Origin: an uncultured Bacteroidales bacterium
Lineage (GTDB): Bacteria > Bacteroidota > Bacteroidia > Bacteroidales > UBA932
DNA length: 64,000 nt
Direction: 5' to 3'
NCBI GenBank assembly: GCA_944323505.1
Contig: CALUST010000015.1
Span: 62,001 to 126,000 of the forward strand
The translations under genes and the position numbers were made by a program. Below are positions 18,958 to 28,149 of the stretch, piece after piece (position 1 is the stretch's first letter; the number at the start of each line of letters is the position of its first letter). A model generated the notes under the pieces. It was not told the origin of the DNA, did not search any database, and worked only from the letters and a program-made list of their open reading frames with translations.

Positions 18958-20673
18958 ATGTTGAGAAAAGCATTTTTCATACTTCTTTCTACGGCAGTGA
19001 TGGTTTCCTGTACGGAGAAGGAGCCGGATAACGGCGGTGGCGGCAGTTCCTGGGGAACAGACATCCCTGAGGGCAATGTCGAAGTGACTGTGCTTGCCGA
19101 CCGTCAGTCCCTTCTTCAGAATCCTCTGAGCGGGTGGGTCATCTACGTGCCGTTGATAGACGATGTCGCCAGATTCTGGAACGAGTACGAGAATTTCCAG
19201 TCTTCCGAAGGCACGGTGAATGTCTTTGACTACGGCAATGTCATCTATCTGCGCGGCTCATGGACTGACTTCAATCCTGAGGAGGGCGTATATATCTGGC
19301 AGGACGGAGTTGACGAGAACAAATATCCGCTGGCAAAAAGTCTCAGACTCTTCGAGGAGGGGGCGAAGGAGCGCGGACTGAAACTTGCTTTCACACTGAA
19401 GACAGACAGCCGCGACGCCAATGCCAACTGTACCCCGGACTTCGTCAAGCAGAAGATGGATGCCAAGTACGGTGCTGATGCCGCCGGAAATCTGACACCG
19501 GACGGGAAGACCCATACTCCGGGAAGAGGGTATTTCAATTTCACCCTTGGTTCGGAGCCGCGTCATTACTGGTCCCCGTATCCTGACGACCCTATCTTCC
19601 AGGAAGAGTATGAAAAATTCATCAATGCGCTTGCCGATGAATATGACGACCCTGAGAAGACCATGTTCATCAGCGGTCTCGGCATGGGCAAATGGGGAGA
19701 GTATCACACTTGTGTATATTCAACGGGTGACGCTTCCCCGAAGATAGATGTCTTCAACTGGGTGACTGACACTTATATCAACGCGTTCGAATATGTCCCT
19801 TGCTTCACGAACTACCACAAGATGGTGGGTACCATAGAGGGAGAAGGCACAGGTGATCCGGATTCTGCAGGAATGCTTGAGGGTGCAATCAACAAGGGAT
19901 TCTGCATGAGACACGATGCCTTCGGCATGAGGGCAGAGACATTCGGCTATGCCTCATGGGAGAAGAAGTTCATTGCTCCTTGGAAATTCAAGGTGCCGGT
20001 AGCCGGCGAAGGCGGATGGATTGTCACACAGGGCTATGTTGACGAAAACGGGAAGCACAACTATCTGACACAGTATGACACTCCTCGCGCCCTGCGCATC
20101 GGCGAGTATGAGGATATGAACAGTGCATACGTCAACATGATGGATCTCCGATATGACAAGTCATATACTGCGGGAGAGACATGGTCGTGGTTCAACGATG
20201 CCTTTGACTATGTGAAGAAGTTCGTCCAGGAGGACTGCTACAGGCTCTATCCTGACAAACTCACCATCCCGTCCAAGATTGTCAACGGCAAGACATACAC
20301 CATCCAGCACCGCTGGGCAAATATCGGCCATGCCTATTGTCCGACCAACATCAAGCAGTTCAAGGACCGTTTCAAGGTCGCATTTGCAGTGATGACTACC
20401 GAGGGGAAGATTGTCGGGGACAACATCTTCTTTGCCGAGGACGCGCATCCTCATGAGTGGACGAGCGAGAGCGGTAAGAAGAGTTATGAACTTGAGATAA
20501 CCCCTGACGACATACCTGCAGGCCCGTACAAACTTGCCGTAGGCATAGTTGACCTCGCTCTCGGCGACCCTGACAGCGGGGATTACAGGATAGGAATCAA
20601 TCTCGGTGCGCAGGGAGACTTCACTGAAGGCGGCTGGTTGCTGCTCGGAGATGTGGCTGTAGCCGATGAATAG
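18958..20673 (+). CDS. DUF4874/DUF4832-type lipoprotein, putative glycan-active enzyme (copy 1)
   Basis: 571-aa surface lipoprotein (lipobox VMVSC, Cys18, then acidic residues and a GGGG linker). The start region LLQNPLSGWVIYV and the segment VIYLRGSWTDFNPEEGVYIW (about residues 95-115) resemble the opening strands of a TIM-barrel glycosidase of the GH42/GH2 clan. Two Glu motifs are shared by all three copies in this window: GMGKWGE (Glu248) and GEGGWI (Glu351), in places where the acid/base and nucleophile of a retaining glycosidase would sit; NMMDLR follows. The C-terminal third (about 450-571) is a beta-sandwich. I assign it to the DUF4874 plus DUF4832 families from memory; the activity is unknown and the catalytic reading is inference. 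It has extra loops (about residues 160-195) compared with the others. Confidence 0.7.
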   Translation: MLRKAFFILLSTAVMVSCTEKEPDNGGGGSSWGTDIPEGNVEVTVLADRQSLLQNPLSGWVIYVPLIDDVARFWNEYENFQSSEGTVNVFDYGNVIYLRGSWTDFNPEEGVYIWQDGVDENKYPLAKSLRLFEEGAKERGLKLAFTLKTDSRDANANCTPDFVKQKMDAKYGADAAGNLTPDGKTHTPGRGYFNFTLGSEPRHYWSPYPDDPIFQEEYEKFINALADEYDDPEKTMFISGLGMGKWGEYHTCVYSTGDASPKIDVFNWVTDTYINAFEYVPCFTNYHKMVGTIEGEGTGDPDSAGMLEGAINKGFCMRHDAFGMRAETFGYASWEKKFIAPWKFKVPVAGEGGWIVTQGYVDENGKHNYLTQYDTPRALRIGEYEDMNSAYVNMMDLRYDKSYTAGETWSWFNDAFDYVKKFVQEDCYRLYPDKLTIPSKIVNGKTYTIQHRWANIGHAYCPTNIKQFKDRFKVAFAVMTTEGKIVGDNIFFAEDAHPHEWTSESGKKSYELEITPDDIPAGPYKLAVGIVDLALGDPDSGDYRIGINLGAQGDFTEGGWLLLGDVAVADE

Positions 20674-20689
20674 TCATGACTGACAAAAG

Positions 20690-22297
20690 ATGATGCTTAT
20701 GAGACTTTATAGAATTTTTTTACCCGCAGTCGCTGTTGCCTTGGTCCTGTCATGCTCGGCCAAGGCGGAGACTGATGCCGATGGAGGAGGGTCTTCGAAC
20801 GTGCCTCAGGGTAATGTGGAATTGAAGCCGACCGTGGACAGGACATCCGTCCTGAAGAACCCTATGACAGGATGGGTGATGTATGTCTCGGGCAGTTCCG
20901 ACCCGTCGTATTTCGATACGGAGTTCTATGTCCCGTCCCTCGGCAAGAATGTGCTGGTGAGGGACTATGCCTCCTGCTTCTATGTGAGGACCGGCTGGAA
21001 GACATTCAACCCGGAAGAAGGGAAATACTTCTGGCAGGATCCGGACAATGCCCTGTACAAACTGTACAAGAGGGCGCAGGAACTCGAGCTGCCGATGGCA
21101 TTCCGTGTGGTGGTCGACGGCAGGGACCAGAGGGAGAACACTCCTCAGTGGGTGTTTGACAAAGGCGCCCAGTACTGGCTTTCTGATAAGAATTATCCTG
21201 ACAGGAAGACACCTCTTGCCATAGATGAGACATGGAGAAAATGCTATGAGAAGTTCATAGAGGATTTCGCCGCAGAATTCAACGACCCTGACAAGCTGGC
21301 GTTCATAGATGCCTACGGACTCGGCAAGTGGGGCGAGGGCCACAATGTCTGCTATGAGCAGAACAATGCGGAGACTGCCATGACCGAGACATATAAGGAG
21401 GATACCATGAGATGGATTACCGGCCTGTATTCCAGATGTTTCACCAAGGTGCCTCTGGTCATCAACTACCATCGTCAGATAGGGTGTCCTGTCAGCGAGG
21501 GCAAGGAAGCCAATCCGAACAGCGAGAAGGTGCTCCAGATAGCCTTGGACAACGGCTATTGCCTCAGGGCAGACTCTTTCGGCATGACCAACCAGGACTG
21601 GGGGTACAATGACTGGGAGAGAGGCTATGTCGAGCAGTGGAAATACAAGGTGCCCATCATCATGGAGGGCGGCTACATTGTAAATCAGCATTCATACTGG
21701 AATGACCCTAAGGGATACCGGCAGGGTCATCCTGAGGATGTCCGCAAAGGAGAGTTCGAAGAGTCTCAGGGCGCGTGCGTGAACATGATGGATTTCCGTG
21801 TCGGCGACGAGACCAAATCATGGTTCGAGGATGCATTTACCTATGTGCAGCGGTTCATCGAGGAGGGAGGCTACCGCCTTTATCCTGAGAAAGTCTCTGT
21901 CCCTCAGAATGTGGGGGCTGGAGAGGATGCCGTTGTGACTTCCACATGGAGAAATCTCGGCTGGGGCTATTGTCCGACCAATCTCAAGCAGTGGGACCAG
22001 AAATACAAGGTCGCCTTTGCCCTGCTGGACATGCAGACAGGCGAGCCTGTATATGAATACATTGACGAGAAGACCGACCTGTCCAAATGGCTCAACGGGA
22101 ACCCGGCAAAGTATGAGTTCGAGATTCCGTTCAAAGGTGTGGCAGTAGGGGCCTACACATGGGCCGTGGGCATCGTAGACAAGACCAAGGCGGACGGGAA
22201 CGGCATCCACGAGATAGGTATCCGCCTTGCAGTCAGCAAGGACAGCCAGACTGATGACGGCTGGGTCCGCCTGACAAATGTGACAGTACAGAAATAG
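20690..22297 (+). CDS. DUF4874/DUF4832-type lipoprotein, putative glycan-active enzyme (copy 2)
   Basis: 535-aa paralogue of the preceding gene and its immediate neighbour (16 nt). Three ATGs lie close together (20690, 20693, 20699). The signal ends ALVLSC, then a Ser/Gly linker. Shared features are VLKNPMTGWVMYV, FYVRTGWKTFNPEEGKYFW, MAFRVVVDGRDQRENTPQW, GLGKWGE with Glu216, IMEGGYI with Glu326, and NMMDFRVGDETKSWFED. The C-terminal beta-sandwich begins around VSVPQNVGAGEDAVVTSTWRN, where the phrase GWGYCPTNLKQWDQKYKVAFALLD is nearly the same as in copy 3. Copies 2 and 3 are clearly closer to each other than to copy 1, so at least two duplications have occurred. The function is not known; I infer a surface glycosidase or lyase. 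Confidence 0.7.
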   Translation: MMLMRLYRIFLPAVAVALVLSCSAKAETDADGGGSSNVPQGNVELKPTVDRTSVLKNPMTGWVMYVSGSSDPSYFDTEFYVPSLGKNVLVRDYASCFYVRTGWKTFNPEEGKYFWQDPDNALYKLYKRAQELELPMAFRVVVDGRDQRENTPQWVFDKGAQYWLSDKNYPDRKTPLAIDETWRKCYEKFIEDFAAEFNDPDKLAFIDAYGLGKWGEGHNVCYEQNNAETAMTETYKEDTMRWITGLYSRCFTKVPLVINYHRQIGCPVSEGKEANPNSEKVLQIALDNGYCLRADSFGMTNQDWGYNDWERGYVEQWKYKVPIIMEGGYIVNQHSYWNDPKGYRQGHPEDVRKGEFEESQGACVNMMDFRVGDETKSWFEDAFTYVQRFIEEGGYRLYPEKVSVPQNVGAGEDAVVTSTWRNLGWGYCPTNLKQWDQKYKVAFALLDMQTGEPVYEYIDEKTDLSKWLNGNPAKYEFEIPFKGVAVGAYTWAVGIVDKTKADGNGIHEIGIRLAVSKDSQTDDGWVRLTNVTVQK

Positions 22298-22330
22298 ACA
22301 ACGTTTAACTAATAACTAACTGGACGTAAT

Positions 22331-24091
22331 ATGAAAAAGTATTTCTTTTATGCAGCGGCAGCGTTTGCGATAGCAAGTCTTGCCGGTTGTAAGAATGACA
22401 ACCTTGAGGAAGAGACTCCGCAAGGTCCGGAAATCAATGGTGAAGCCACCATGACACTTGAGACTCCGAAGGATGTGGTCCTTGACAAGACCAAACCGAC
22501 AGAGGCAGCACTCACATTTGCGTGGACTGCAGCCCGCGAGCTTCCGGAAGAGTATGTGCTTACCTATACTGCAGAACTCAATCTGGCTTCAAGCAAGGAC
22601 TGGTCTGCGGCAGACAAGAAAGAACTTGATGCGGATGTGCTCACACTTTCCTATACCAACGCAGATCTTCAGAAACTCCTTGTGGAGACATGGAAGCAGA
22701 CAGCCGGCACGGCAGTTGAACTCCAGTTCCGTGTGACTGCCTCCTGGACAGGCGGAGCAGAGAAGGCTGAGCCTGAGGTGCAGACTGTGAAAGTGAAGGT
22801 GACTCCGTATGCTGAAGAAGGGACAGACCCTGAGCCTGAGGAGCCTGAGACAACCATCACCATCACTCCGAGTGCTAACAATGTGACTCTTGAAGAGGCC
22901 AAGGATGAAGAGGTAGCCCTCTCATTCACTTGGGCCATTGACACAGAGACTCCTGAGGGATACACTCTCACCTACACGGCAGAACTTACAAAGGCATCCG
23001 ATGCAGAATTTGCGGAGGCAAAGAAGATTGAGAATATCTCTGCCGATGCAGCCAAGGCGGAATACTTCACAAAAGACCTGCAGCAGTGGATTACTGAAGT
23101 GTGGCTGGTGAGCGGAACAGCCGAACTTGCTTTCCGCGTTACTGCCAACTATGCAGGCGAGGGTGAGGCTATCGAGCCTGTCACAGCCGTTGCCAAGGTG
23201 AAAGTGACAACCTACACTCCTGCCCCTGAAAACGTGGAACTCACAGACTTCACAGTGGCAGGCGCTACATTTAACGGAGCCGGCATCTCCAATGTCGCCG
23301 CTACCCAGGCTTATGAGAACGAGGCATTGTATGCAGCCCTCCAGACTCTCACTACGGGCGAACTCACAATCGCCGTGACAGACGGAGCTGGCAGGAACGG
23401 TTATCTCGCCCCTGCTGAGGGAGAAGGCGCTTTCTCTGACGGTACAGCCGTGCCATACAAGGTGATGTCGCAGCCTTTTGCATGGGGATTCTCTGAGAAT
23501 GACGAGAACCGCCTCATAATCAACACTACAGACAAGACCCTGACTATCTACGCCTCTAAAAATGAGTTCAACAAGCCGTATTATGTTGAGTTTAATTATG
23601 CAAAACGGGAGACAAACGGATGGACTCTTGCCAGGACCTGTACTTCAGGGAATTATTATATGAGGTCGAATGATTCCGGGGATTCCTGGGCAGGTAAACC
23701 ATATAATTTCACTCAATCTTTGGCTGATCCTCAAGTGCTTGTATGCACAGACAAAGTTTCATTCGGCTCAGCAAAGTTCCATATTAAATTAGGCATTACC
23801 ATCTCAGACTATGTTATTGTCACACAGGGGACAGAAGGAGATAATCCGACTACTGACGGTAAGGCAAATTTTTCTGGAAGAAGTTATGGATTTGCTCCGC
23901 TTAAGGCAACGAACAGTATCGGAGGAAGAGATATGGGATGTCCATACGTATCCGGAGAATGGATGTCTATGGAAGAGGGAGTGTCAATAAACAGTAAATG
24001 GTGGACTTTCCCGAATGATACAAAAGTGGATCTCAGCATGGTGATCATTGACCTCAGGAACATGAGAGCAAAATTCGTGAGTGCAGAATAA
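22331..24091 (+). CDS. SusE-like lipoprotein with two tandem Ig modules
   Basis: 586-aa lipoprotein (IASLAGC, Cys20, followed by KNDNLEEE). It carries two SusE-type modules in a row: residues about 38-163 (AALTFAWTAARELPEEYVLTY and LQFRVTASWTGG) and about 175-300 (VALSFTWAIDTETPEGYTLTY and LAFRVTANYAGEG), joined by an acidic Pro/Glu linker EEGTDPEPEEPE. The C-terminal half (about 310-586) is a probable glycan-binding domain ending SMVIIDLRNMRAKF, like the other SusE-like protein. DNA around 23580-23960 is more AT-rich and less biased in codon use than the flanks, as if the binding domain had a different history. It is probably a second surface glycan-binding protein, analogous in place to SusF. 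Confidence 0.78.
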   Translation: MKKYFFYAAAAFAIASLAGCKNDNLEEETPQGPEINGEATMTLETPKDVVLDKTKPTEAALTFAWTAARELPEEYVLTYTAELNLASSKDWSAADKKELDADVLTLSYTNADLQKLLVETWKQTAGTAVELQFRVTASWTGGAEKAEPEVQTVKVKVTPYAEEGTDPEPEEPETTITITPSANNVTLEEAKDEEVALSFTWAIDTETPEGYTLTYTAELTKASDAEFAEAKKIENISADAAKAEYFTKDLQQWITEVWLVSGTAELAFRVTANYAGEGEAIEPVTAVAKVKVTTYTPAPENVELTDFTVAGATFNGAGISNVAATQAYENEALYAALQTLTTGELTIAVTDGAGRNGYLAPAEGEGAFSDGTAVPYKVMSQPFAWGFSENDENRLIINTTDKTLTIYASKNEFNKPYYVEFNYAKRETNGWTLARTCTSGNYYMRSNDSGDSWAGKPYNFTQSLADPQVLVCTDKVSFGSAKFHIKLGITISDYVIVTQGTEGDNPTTDGKANFSGRSYGFAPLKATNSIGGRDMGCPYVSGEWMSMEEGVSINSKWWTFPNDTKVDLSMVIIDLRNMRAKFVSAE

Positions 24092-24122
24092 CACATATCT
24101 TTTTTAGGTAGTTTTTTGTGCG

Positions 24123-24159
24123 GGAGAGTGCGGGCACAGGTTCCGTGCTCTCCTTTTTT
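24123..24159 (+). terminator. Rho-independent terminator inside the PUL
   Basis: Arms 24123-24133 (GGAGAGTGCGG) and 24143-24153 (CCGTGCTCTCC) pair over 11 bp with two G-U pairs, with a 9-nt loop and six T directly after (24154-24159). It lies 13 nt before the DUF4886 start codon, so that gene must depend on readthrough or on a promoter I could not find. Confidence 0.75.
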
Positions 24160-24172
24160 CAAATCAGCGAAA

Positions 24173-25345
24173 ATGAAGAAGACAGCAAATATTTTCAGGA
24201 CATTGGTGATGTCCTTGGCGGCAGCCGTCATGTTCGCCGGCTGCTCCGAGAAGAAAGATATCGTGCCTCTGAGCGACAAATGGATGCTGGTGGAGACGAA
24301 CTGGAGCATAGGCGAGGAGGATGAGATCGTGATAACCCCTACATTCAGCAGCGAGGAGGTTCGCCAGCTGGATTATGTGTGGACATCCTCCGACCCTGAC
24401 ATCGTGGAGATCATAGAGGACAACAACTCCAGCATAACGATACTGGGTGTGAGCGCCGGCAACACACAGATTACTGTCGAATGCCCGGGCGAGACCAAGA
24501 GGCTCTCTGCCACTCTCAATGTGTCGGTGTCAGCCGCCCCGCTCAGGATATTGGCCATAGGCAACAGCTTCTCCCAGGATGCCATTGAGCAGTATCTGTG
24601 GAATATGTTCAATGCCGTGGGTGTCGAAGCCGTGATAGGCAATATGTACATCGGAGGGTGCTCCCTTGAAAGACACTGGTCCAACGCCGAGTCCGGCGAT
24701 GCCGCATACGAGTACCGCAAGGTGGTCAAAGGCGAGAAGACCAATTCAAAGAATGTGGCCCTTGAGACCGCTCTCGCCGATGAGAACTGGGACTATATCA
24801 GCGTACAGCAGGCCAGCGACTATTCCGGCATGTATGACGAGTACGAGCCGTACCTTACCGACCTTGTCGGCTATGTCAGGTCAAAGGCTACCAACAAGAA
24901 CGTGAAGATACTTTTCCACCAGACCTGGGCGTATTCCAAGGATTCCAATCACCAGTCCTTCCCTAACTATGACAAGGACCAGATGAAGATGTACAACGGG
25001 ATTGTGGATGCCGCCAAAAAGGTCATGGAGAAAGGCAACATTGATATTCTCATCCCGAGCGGGACAGCCATCCAGAACGGCAGGACATCCTACATCGGGG
25101 ACGAGTTCGACAGGGACGGCTACCATCTCAACGAGCAGTACGGCCGATTCACGGCTGCCTGCACATGGTACCAGTCTCTCATCGGCTATGAGAATATCAC
25201 GGTAAGTGCCCTCGACAACACATTTGTACCGGCGAGTGTCGATGACAGCCAGGCATCAGTGGCAAGGAATGCCGCAGTCTATGCCGTCCAGAAACCGTAT
25301 GAAGTGACAGACATGTCATCATTCACCGCCCCTTCTGAAGAGTAG
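24173..25345 (+). CDS. DUF4886 SGNH-hydrolase-like lipoprotein with N-terminal Big2-like domain
   Basis: 390-aa lipoprotein, start ATG 24173 (an upstream frame to 24116 runs through the terminator and is rejected). Lipobox AVMFAGC (Cys21). Residues about 30-118 look like a bacterial Ig-like Big2 domain (LDYVWTSSDPDIVEI, VSAGNTQITVEC). Residues about 122-370 are the DUF4886 domain: block I ILAIGNSFSQDA with Ser132 as nucleophile, IGGCSLERHW, YISVQQASDYSG, HQTWAY, and a block-V-like DRDGYHLN with the Asp and His expected of an SGNH triad. This suggests an esterase that removes acyl groups from glycans. The same domain recurs fused to GH3 at 40191. It ends before a strong terminator, closing the first PUL unit. 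Confidence 0.8.
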   Translation: MKKTANIFRTLVMSLAAAVMFAGCSEKKDIVPLSDKWMLVETNWSIGEEDEIVITPTFSSEEVRQLDYVWTSSDPDIVEIIEDNNSSITILGVSAGNTQITVECPGETKRLSATLNVSVSAAPLRILAIGNSFSQDAIEQYLWNMFNAVGVEAVIGNMYIGGCSLERHWSNAESGDAAYEYRKVVKGEKTNSKNVALETALADENWDYISVQQASDYSGMYDEYEPYLTDLVGYVRSKATNKNVKILFHQTWAYSKDSNHQSFPNYDKDQMKMYNGIVDAAKKVMEKGNIDILIPSGTAIQNGRTSYIGDEFDRDGYHLNEQYGRFTAACTWYQSLIGYENITVSALDNTFVPASVDDSQASVARNAAVYAVQKPYEVTDMSSFTAPSEE

Positions 25346-25375
25346 ACGGGTCCGGTCTTTTGAAGAAAGACGTTT

Positions 25376-25419
25376 GAGAGGGCGGGTCAAAATCAGACCC
25401 GTCCTCTCTTACCTTTTTT
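25376..25419 (+). terminator. Rho-independent terminator closing the first PUL unit
   Basis: Arms 25376-25388 and 25396-25408 form a 13-bp stem (one G-U; GAGAGG outer, GGGTC inner) with a 7-nt loop, followed by TTACCTTTTTT ending at 25419. Confidence 0.88.
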
Positions 25420-25487
25420 GTCCCTATTCCGTACAAAGATATAAAACAAAACGCAATTTGATATTGTCTTTTGATAGTGCCAATTAG

Positions 25488-25518
25488 TTGCAGCATTAGG
25501 GAAAATTGTTTACATTTG
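25488..25518 (+). promoter_or_regulatory. Promoter of the second PUL unit
   Basis: TTG at 25488-25490, a 20-nt spacer and TACATTTG at 25511-25518 form a full Bacteroidota promoter, directly downstream of the terminator and about 60 nt before the GH3 start. Confidence 0.65.
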
Positions 25519-25579
25519 TCCGCGATTGTGTACGAACACAGTCAGGACTGCATATTAACATTGAAACAATTTTCATACT

Positions 25580-28126
25580 ATGACCGTAAGACGAATCCTG
25601 CTGCCGGTTCTGGCAATTTCTGGGATTATCCTCAGCACAAATGCGTTTTCACAGGAAACAGGGACTGACATCCCGGAAGATGTGGCAAAAGTTGTCATCA
25701 CAAGGGAGGACAGCCTGAGGGCTGCCGAACTCGTGTCGAAGATGACGCTTGAAGAGAAAATCAGTTACATCGCGGCCGAAAGGTCTTTCTATCTCCGCCC
25801 TATCGAGAGGCTCGGAATACCTGCAATAAGGATTGCTGACGGGCCTGTCGGCATCAGAAACAACACCAGAAGCACGCTCTATCCGTGCGGGACATTGACC
25901 GCATCCACATGGAACAAGGACCTGGCATTGCGGCTTGGACACGGTCTCGGGCAGGACGCCAAGGCACGCGGTGTGCACATCCTCCTCGGTCCGGGAGTCA
26001 ACATCTACCGTGCCCCGATGCTCGGAAGGAACTATGAATACTTCGGAGAGGACCCTTACCTCACTTCCGAGACAGCCAAGCAGTATATCCTCGGAGTCCA
26101 GGATGAGGGCGTCATGGCCGTGGTGAAGCATTTCGTGGCCAACAACCAGTTGGAGCCGTCCCGCCACAGCGTAAGCTCCGACGTGGACGAGAGGACTCTC
26201 CATGAGATATATTTCCCTGCATTCAGAAAGGCCGTCCAGGAGGCCGGAGTCGGCTCTGTCATGGACAGCTACAACCTTGTGTGGGGACTGCATTCCACTG
26301 AACATCCGTGGCTTAACATAGAGATTCTCCGCAACATGTGGGGATTCGACGGTATCGTCATGTCCGACTGGACTTCTGTCTACTCCACTTCCGGCGCAGC
26401 CAACGGCGGTCTTGACCTTGAATGTCCGAAGGCGGTGTATTTCACTCCTGAAAGGATACTTCCGCTCATCGAGTCCGGAGTGATCGAGGAGCGTGTCATC
26501 GACGAGAAAGTGCAGCATCTTCTGCAGACATTCTCGGCATTCGGATTCCTTGATGCCCCGATTCTCGACACTTCCATCCCTGAGAACAACCCTGCATCTC
26601 GTCAGACGGCCCTCGACATCGCACGTGAGGGCATAGTGCTCCTCAAAAACGGTGAGGCAGACGGCAAGAGCCCGCTTCCTCTGCGCAAGGGACGCATCCT
26701 TGTGCTCGGTCCGAACGCCGACATCATCCCTACTGGAGGCGGCAGCGGCTTCGTGACCCCTATCTCAACTGTGTCCGTATATCAGGGACTCAAGAATGCA
26801 AGAGGAGAGAAGAATGTGGAGCTGCTTTCTGATGCGGCTCTCTACAAGGATATAATCCCTGAGATCAGGACTGCTGCCGAGGGCGGCGAACAGGGATTCA
26901 CTGTCCGCTACTACAATAACGTGCGTCCTGAGGGAGAGGTCTTCCACGAGGGCAGGGAGACAGTCATCGACCATTCATGGGGCTACGGCTCCCCTATGGA
27001 AGGAATGCCGGATGACAAGTTCTCGGCTGCATGGAGAGGTTATTATACGGCCAAGACAGACGGAACGGTCCGCTTTGAGATGGCAGGTGACGACGGCTAC
27101 AGGGTGAGCGTCGACGGCAAGGTGCTCGGCGGTGACTGGGGCAACCACTCCTATTCCACCAGGACGGCGTTCCTTGATGTGGAGGCAGGCAAGACATACG
27201 ACATACTTTTCCAGTTCTTCGACAATGCAGGCGAGGCCAAGACTTCCTTCAAGGCCGGTCTGATGGACAAGACCCTGCTTGAGGCAGCCCTTGACAAGGC
27301 ATCCTCAGTGGTGTTCTGTGCCGGATTCAACAGCAATACAGAGGGCGAGGGCTGGGACAGGCCGTTTGCCCTGCCTAAGGCACAGACCGACCTTATCCGC
27401 CAGATAGCAGCCATGCACGACAATGTGACTGTGGTCATCAATGCCGGAGGCGGAGTCGATTTCCGTGGCTGGACAGATGACGTGGGGGCAGTCCTGATGG
27501 CATGGTATCCAGGTCAGGAGGGAGGTACGGCTGTGGCCGACATCCTCACCGGCAAGGTCTGCCCGAGCGGCAAGCTTCCTGTTTCCATCGAATGCAGTTG
27601 GGAGGACAATCCTGTCCACGACAGCTACTATGACGTGAAGAAGCGCGTCACCTACACCGAAGGCGTGTTCGTCGGCTATCGCGGACATGACAGGAAGGCA
27701 GATGCCGAAGAGGTGTGGAATACCGGCAAATGCTGGCCGGAAGGGGTGTACTATCCGTTCGGATACGGACTGAGCTATACTTCATTTGAATATTCGGGAC
27801 TCGCTCTGCGCAAGATTTCCGACACGCAGGTTGAGGTAAGTTTCGACATCACCAACACTGGAAAGACGGACGGCAGTGAGTCCGCCCAAATCTATGTGGG
27901 GGACGTCGAGTCTTCGGTCAGGAGGCCTCTTATGGAACTGAAAGGCTATGAAAAGGTGTTCGTGAGGAAAGGCGAGACTGTCCGTGTCACGACAGTCCTC
28001 GACGAGGAGGCATTCTCATTCTTCGACATCGCCTCTAAGAAATTCGTGGTCGAGCCTGGCACATTCAGGATATATGTCGGGCCGTCATCTGCAGAACTCC
28101 CTCTGAGGCAGGAAATTGAATTGTAA
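25580..28126 (+). CDS. GH3 beta-glucosidase-type glycoside hydrolase with PA14 insert
   Basis: 848-aa secreted exo-beta-glycosidase. The signal peptide ends near residue 26 (STNAFSQ). The GH3 N-terminal barrel includes RIADGPVGIR, KHFVANNQLEPSRHSV (substrate-binding Lys-His) and GFDGIVMSDWTS with Asp263 as nucleophile. A PA14 domain (about residues 436-570; FTVRYYNN, FEMAGDDGYRVSVDG) is inserted in the C-terminal sandwich, as in many beta-glucosidases where it shapes access for short substrates. The sandwich resumes at SSVVFCAGFNSNTEGEGWDRP, and a fibronectin-III-like domain closes the protein (YPFGYGLSYTSFEY). The protein is typical in size. It is the first gene of a unit that runs to 33895 with gaps under 25 nt. 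Confidence 0.93.
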   Translation: MTVRRILLPVLAISGIILSTNAFSQETGTDIPEDVAKVVITREDSLRAAELVSKMTLEEKISYIAAERSFYLRPIERLGIPAIRIADGPVGIRNNTRSTLYPCGTLTASTWNKDLALRLGHGLGQDAKARGVHILLGPGVNIYRAPMLGRNYEYFGEDPYLTSETAKQYILGVQDEGVMAVVKHFVANNQLEPSRHSVSSDVDERTLHEIYFPAFRKAVQEAGVGSVMDSYNLVWGLHSTEHPWLNIEILRNMWGFDGIVMSDWTSVYSTSGAANGGLDLECPKAVYFTPERILPLIESGVIEERVIDEKVQHLLQTFSAFGFLDAPILDTSIPENNPASRQTALDIAREGIVLLKNGEADGKSPLPLRKGRILVLGPNADIIPTGGGSGFVTPISTVSVYQGLKNARGEKNVELLSDAALYKDIIPEIRTAAEGGEQGFTVRYYNNVRPEGEVFHEGRETVIDHSWGYGSPMEGMPDDKFSAAWRGYYTAKTDGTVRFEMAGDDGYRVSVDGKVLGGDWGNHSYSTRTAFLDVEAGKTYDILFQFFDNAGEAKTSFKAGLMDKTLLEAALDKASSVVFCAGFNSNTEGEGWDRPFALPKAQTDLIRQIAAMHDNVTVVINAGGGVDFRGWTDDVGAVLMAWYPGQEGGTAVADILTGKVCPSGKLPVSIECSWEDNPVHDSYYDVKKRVTYTEGVFVGYRGHDRKADAEEVWNTGKCWPEGVYYPFGYGLSYTSFEYSGLALRKISDTQVEVSFDITNTGKTDGSESAQIYVGDVESSVRRPLMELKGYEKVFVRKGETVRVTTVLDEEAFSFFDIASKKFVVEPGTFRIYVGPSSAELPLRQEIEL

Positions 28127-28149
28127 GTCAAACCAAAGGAACCATATTG

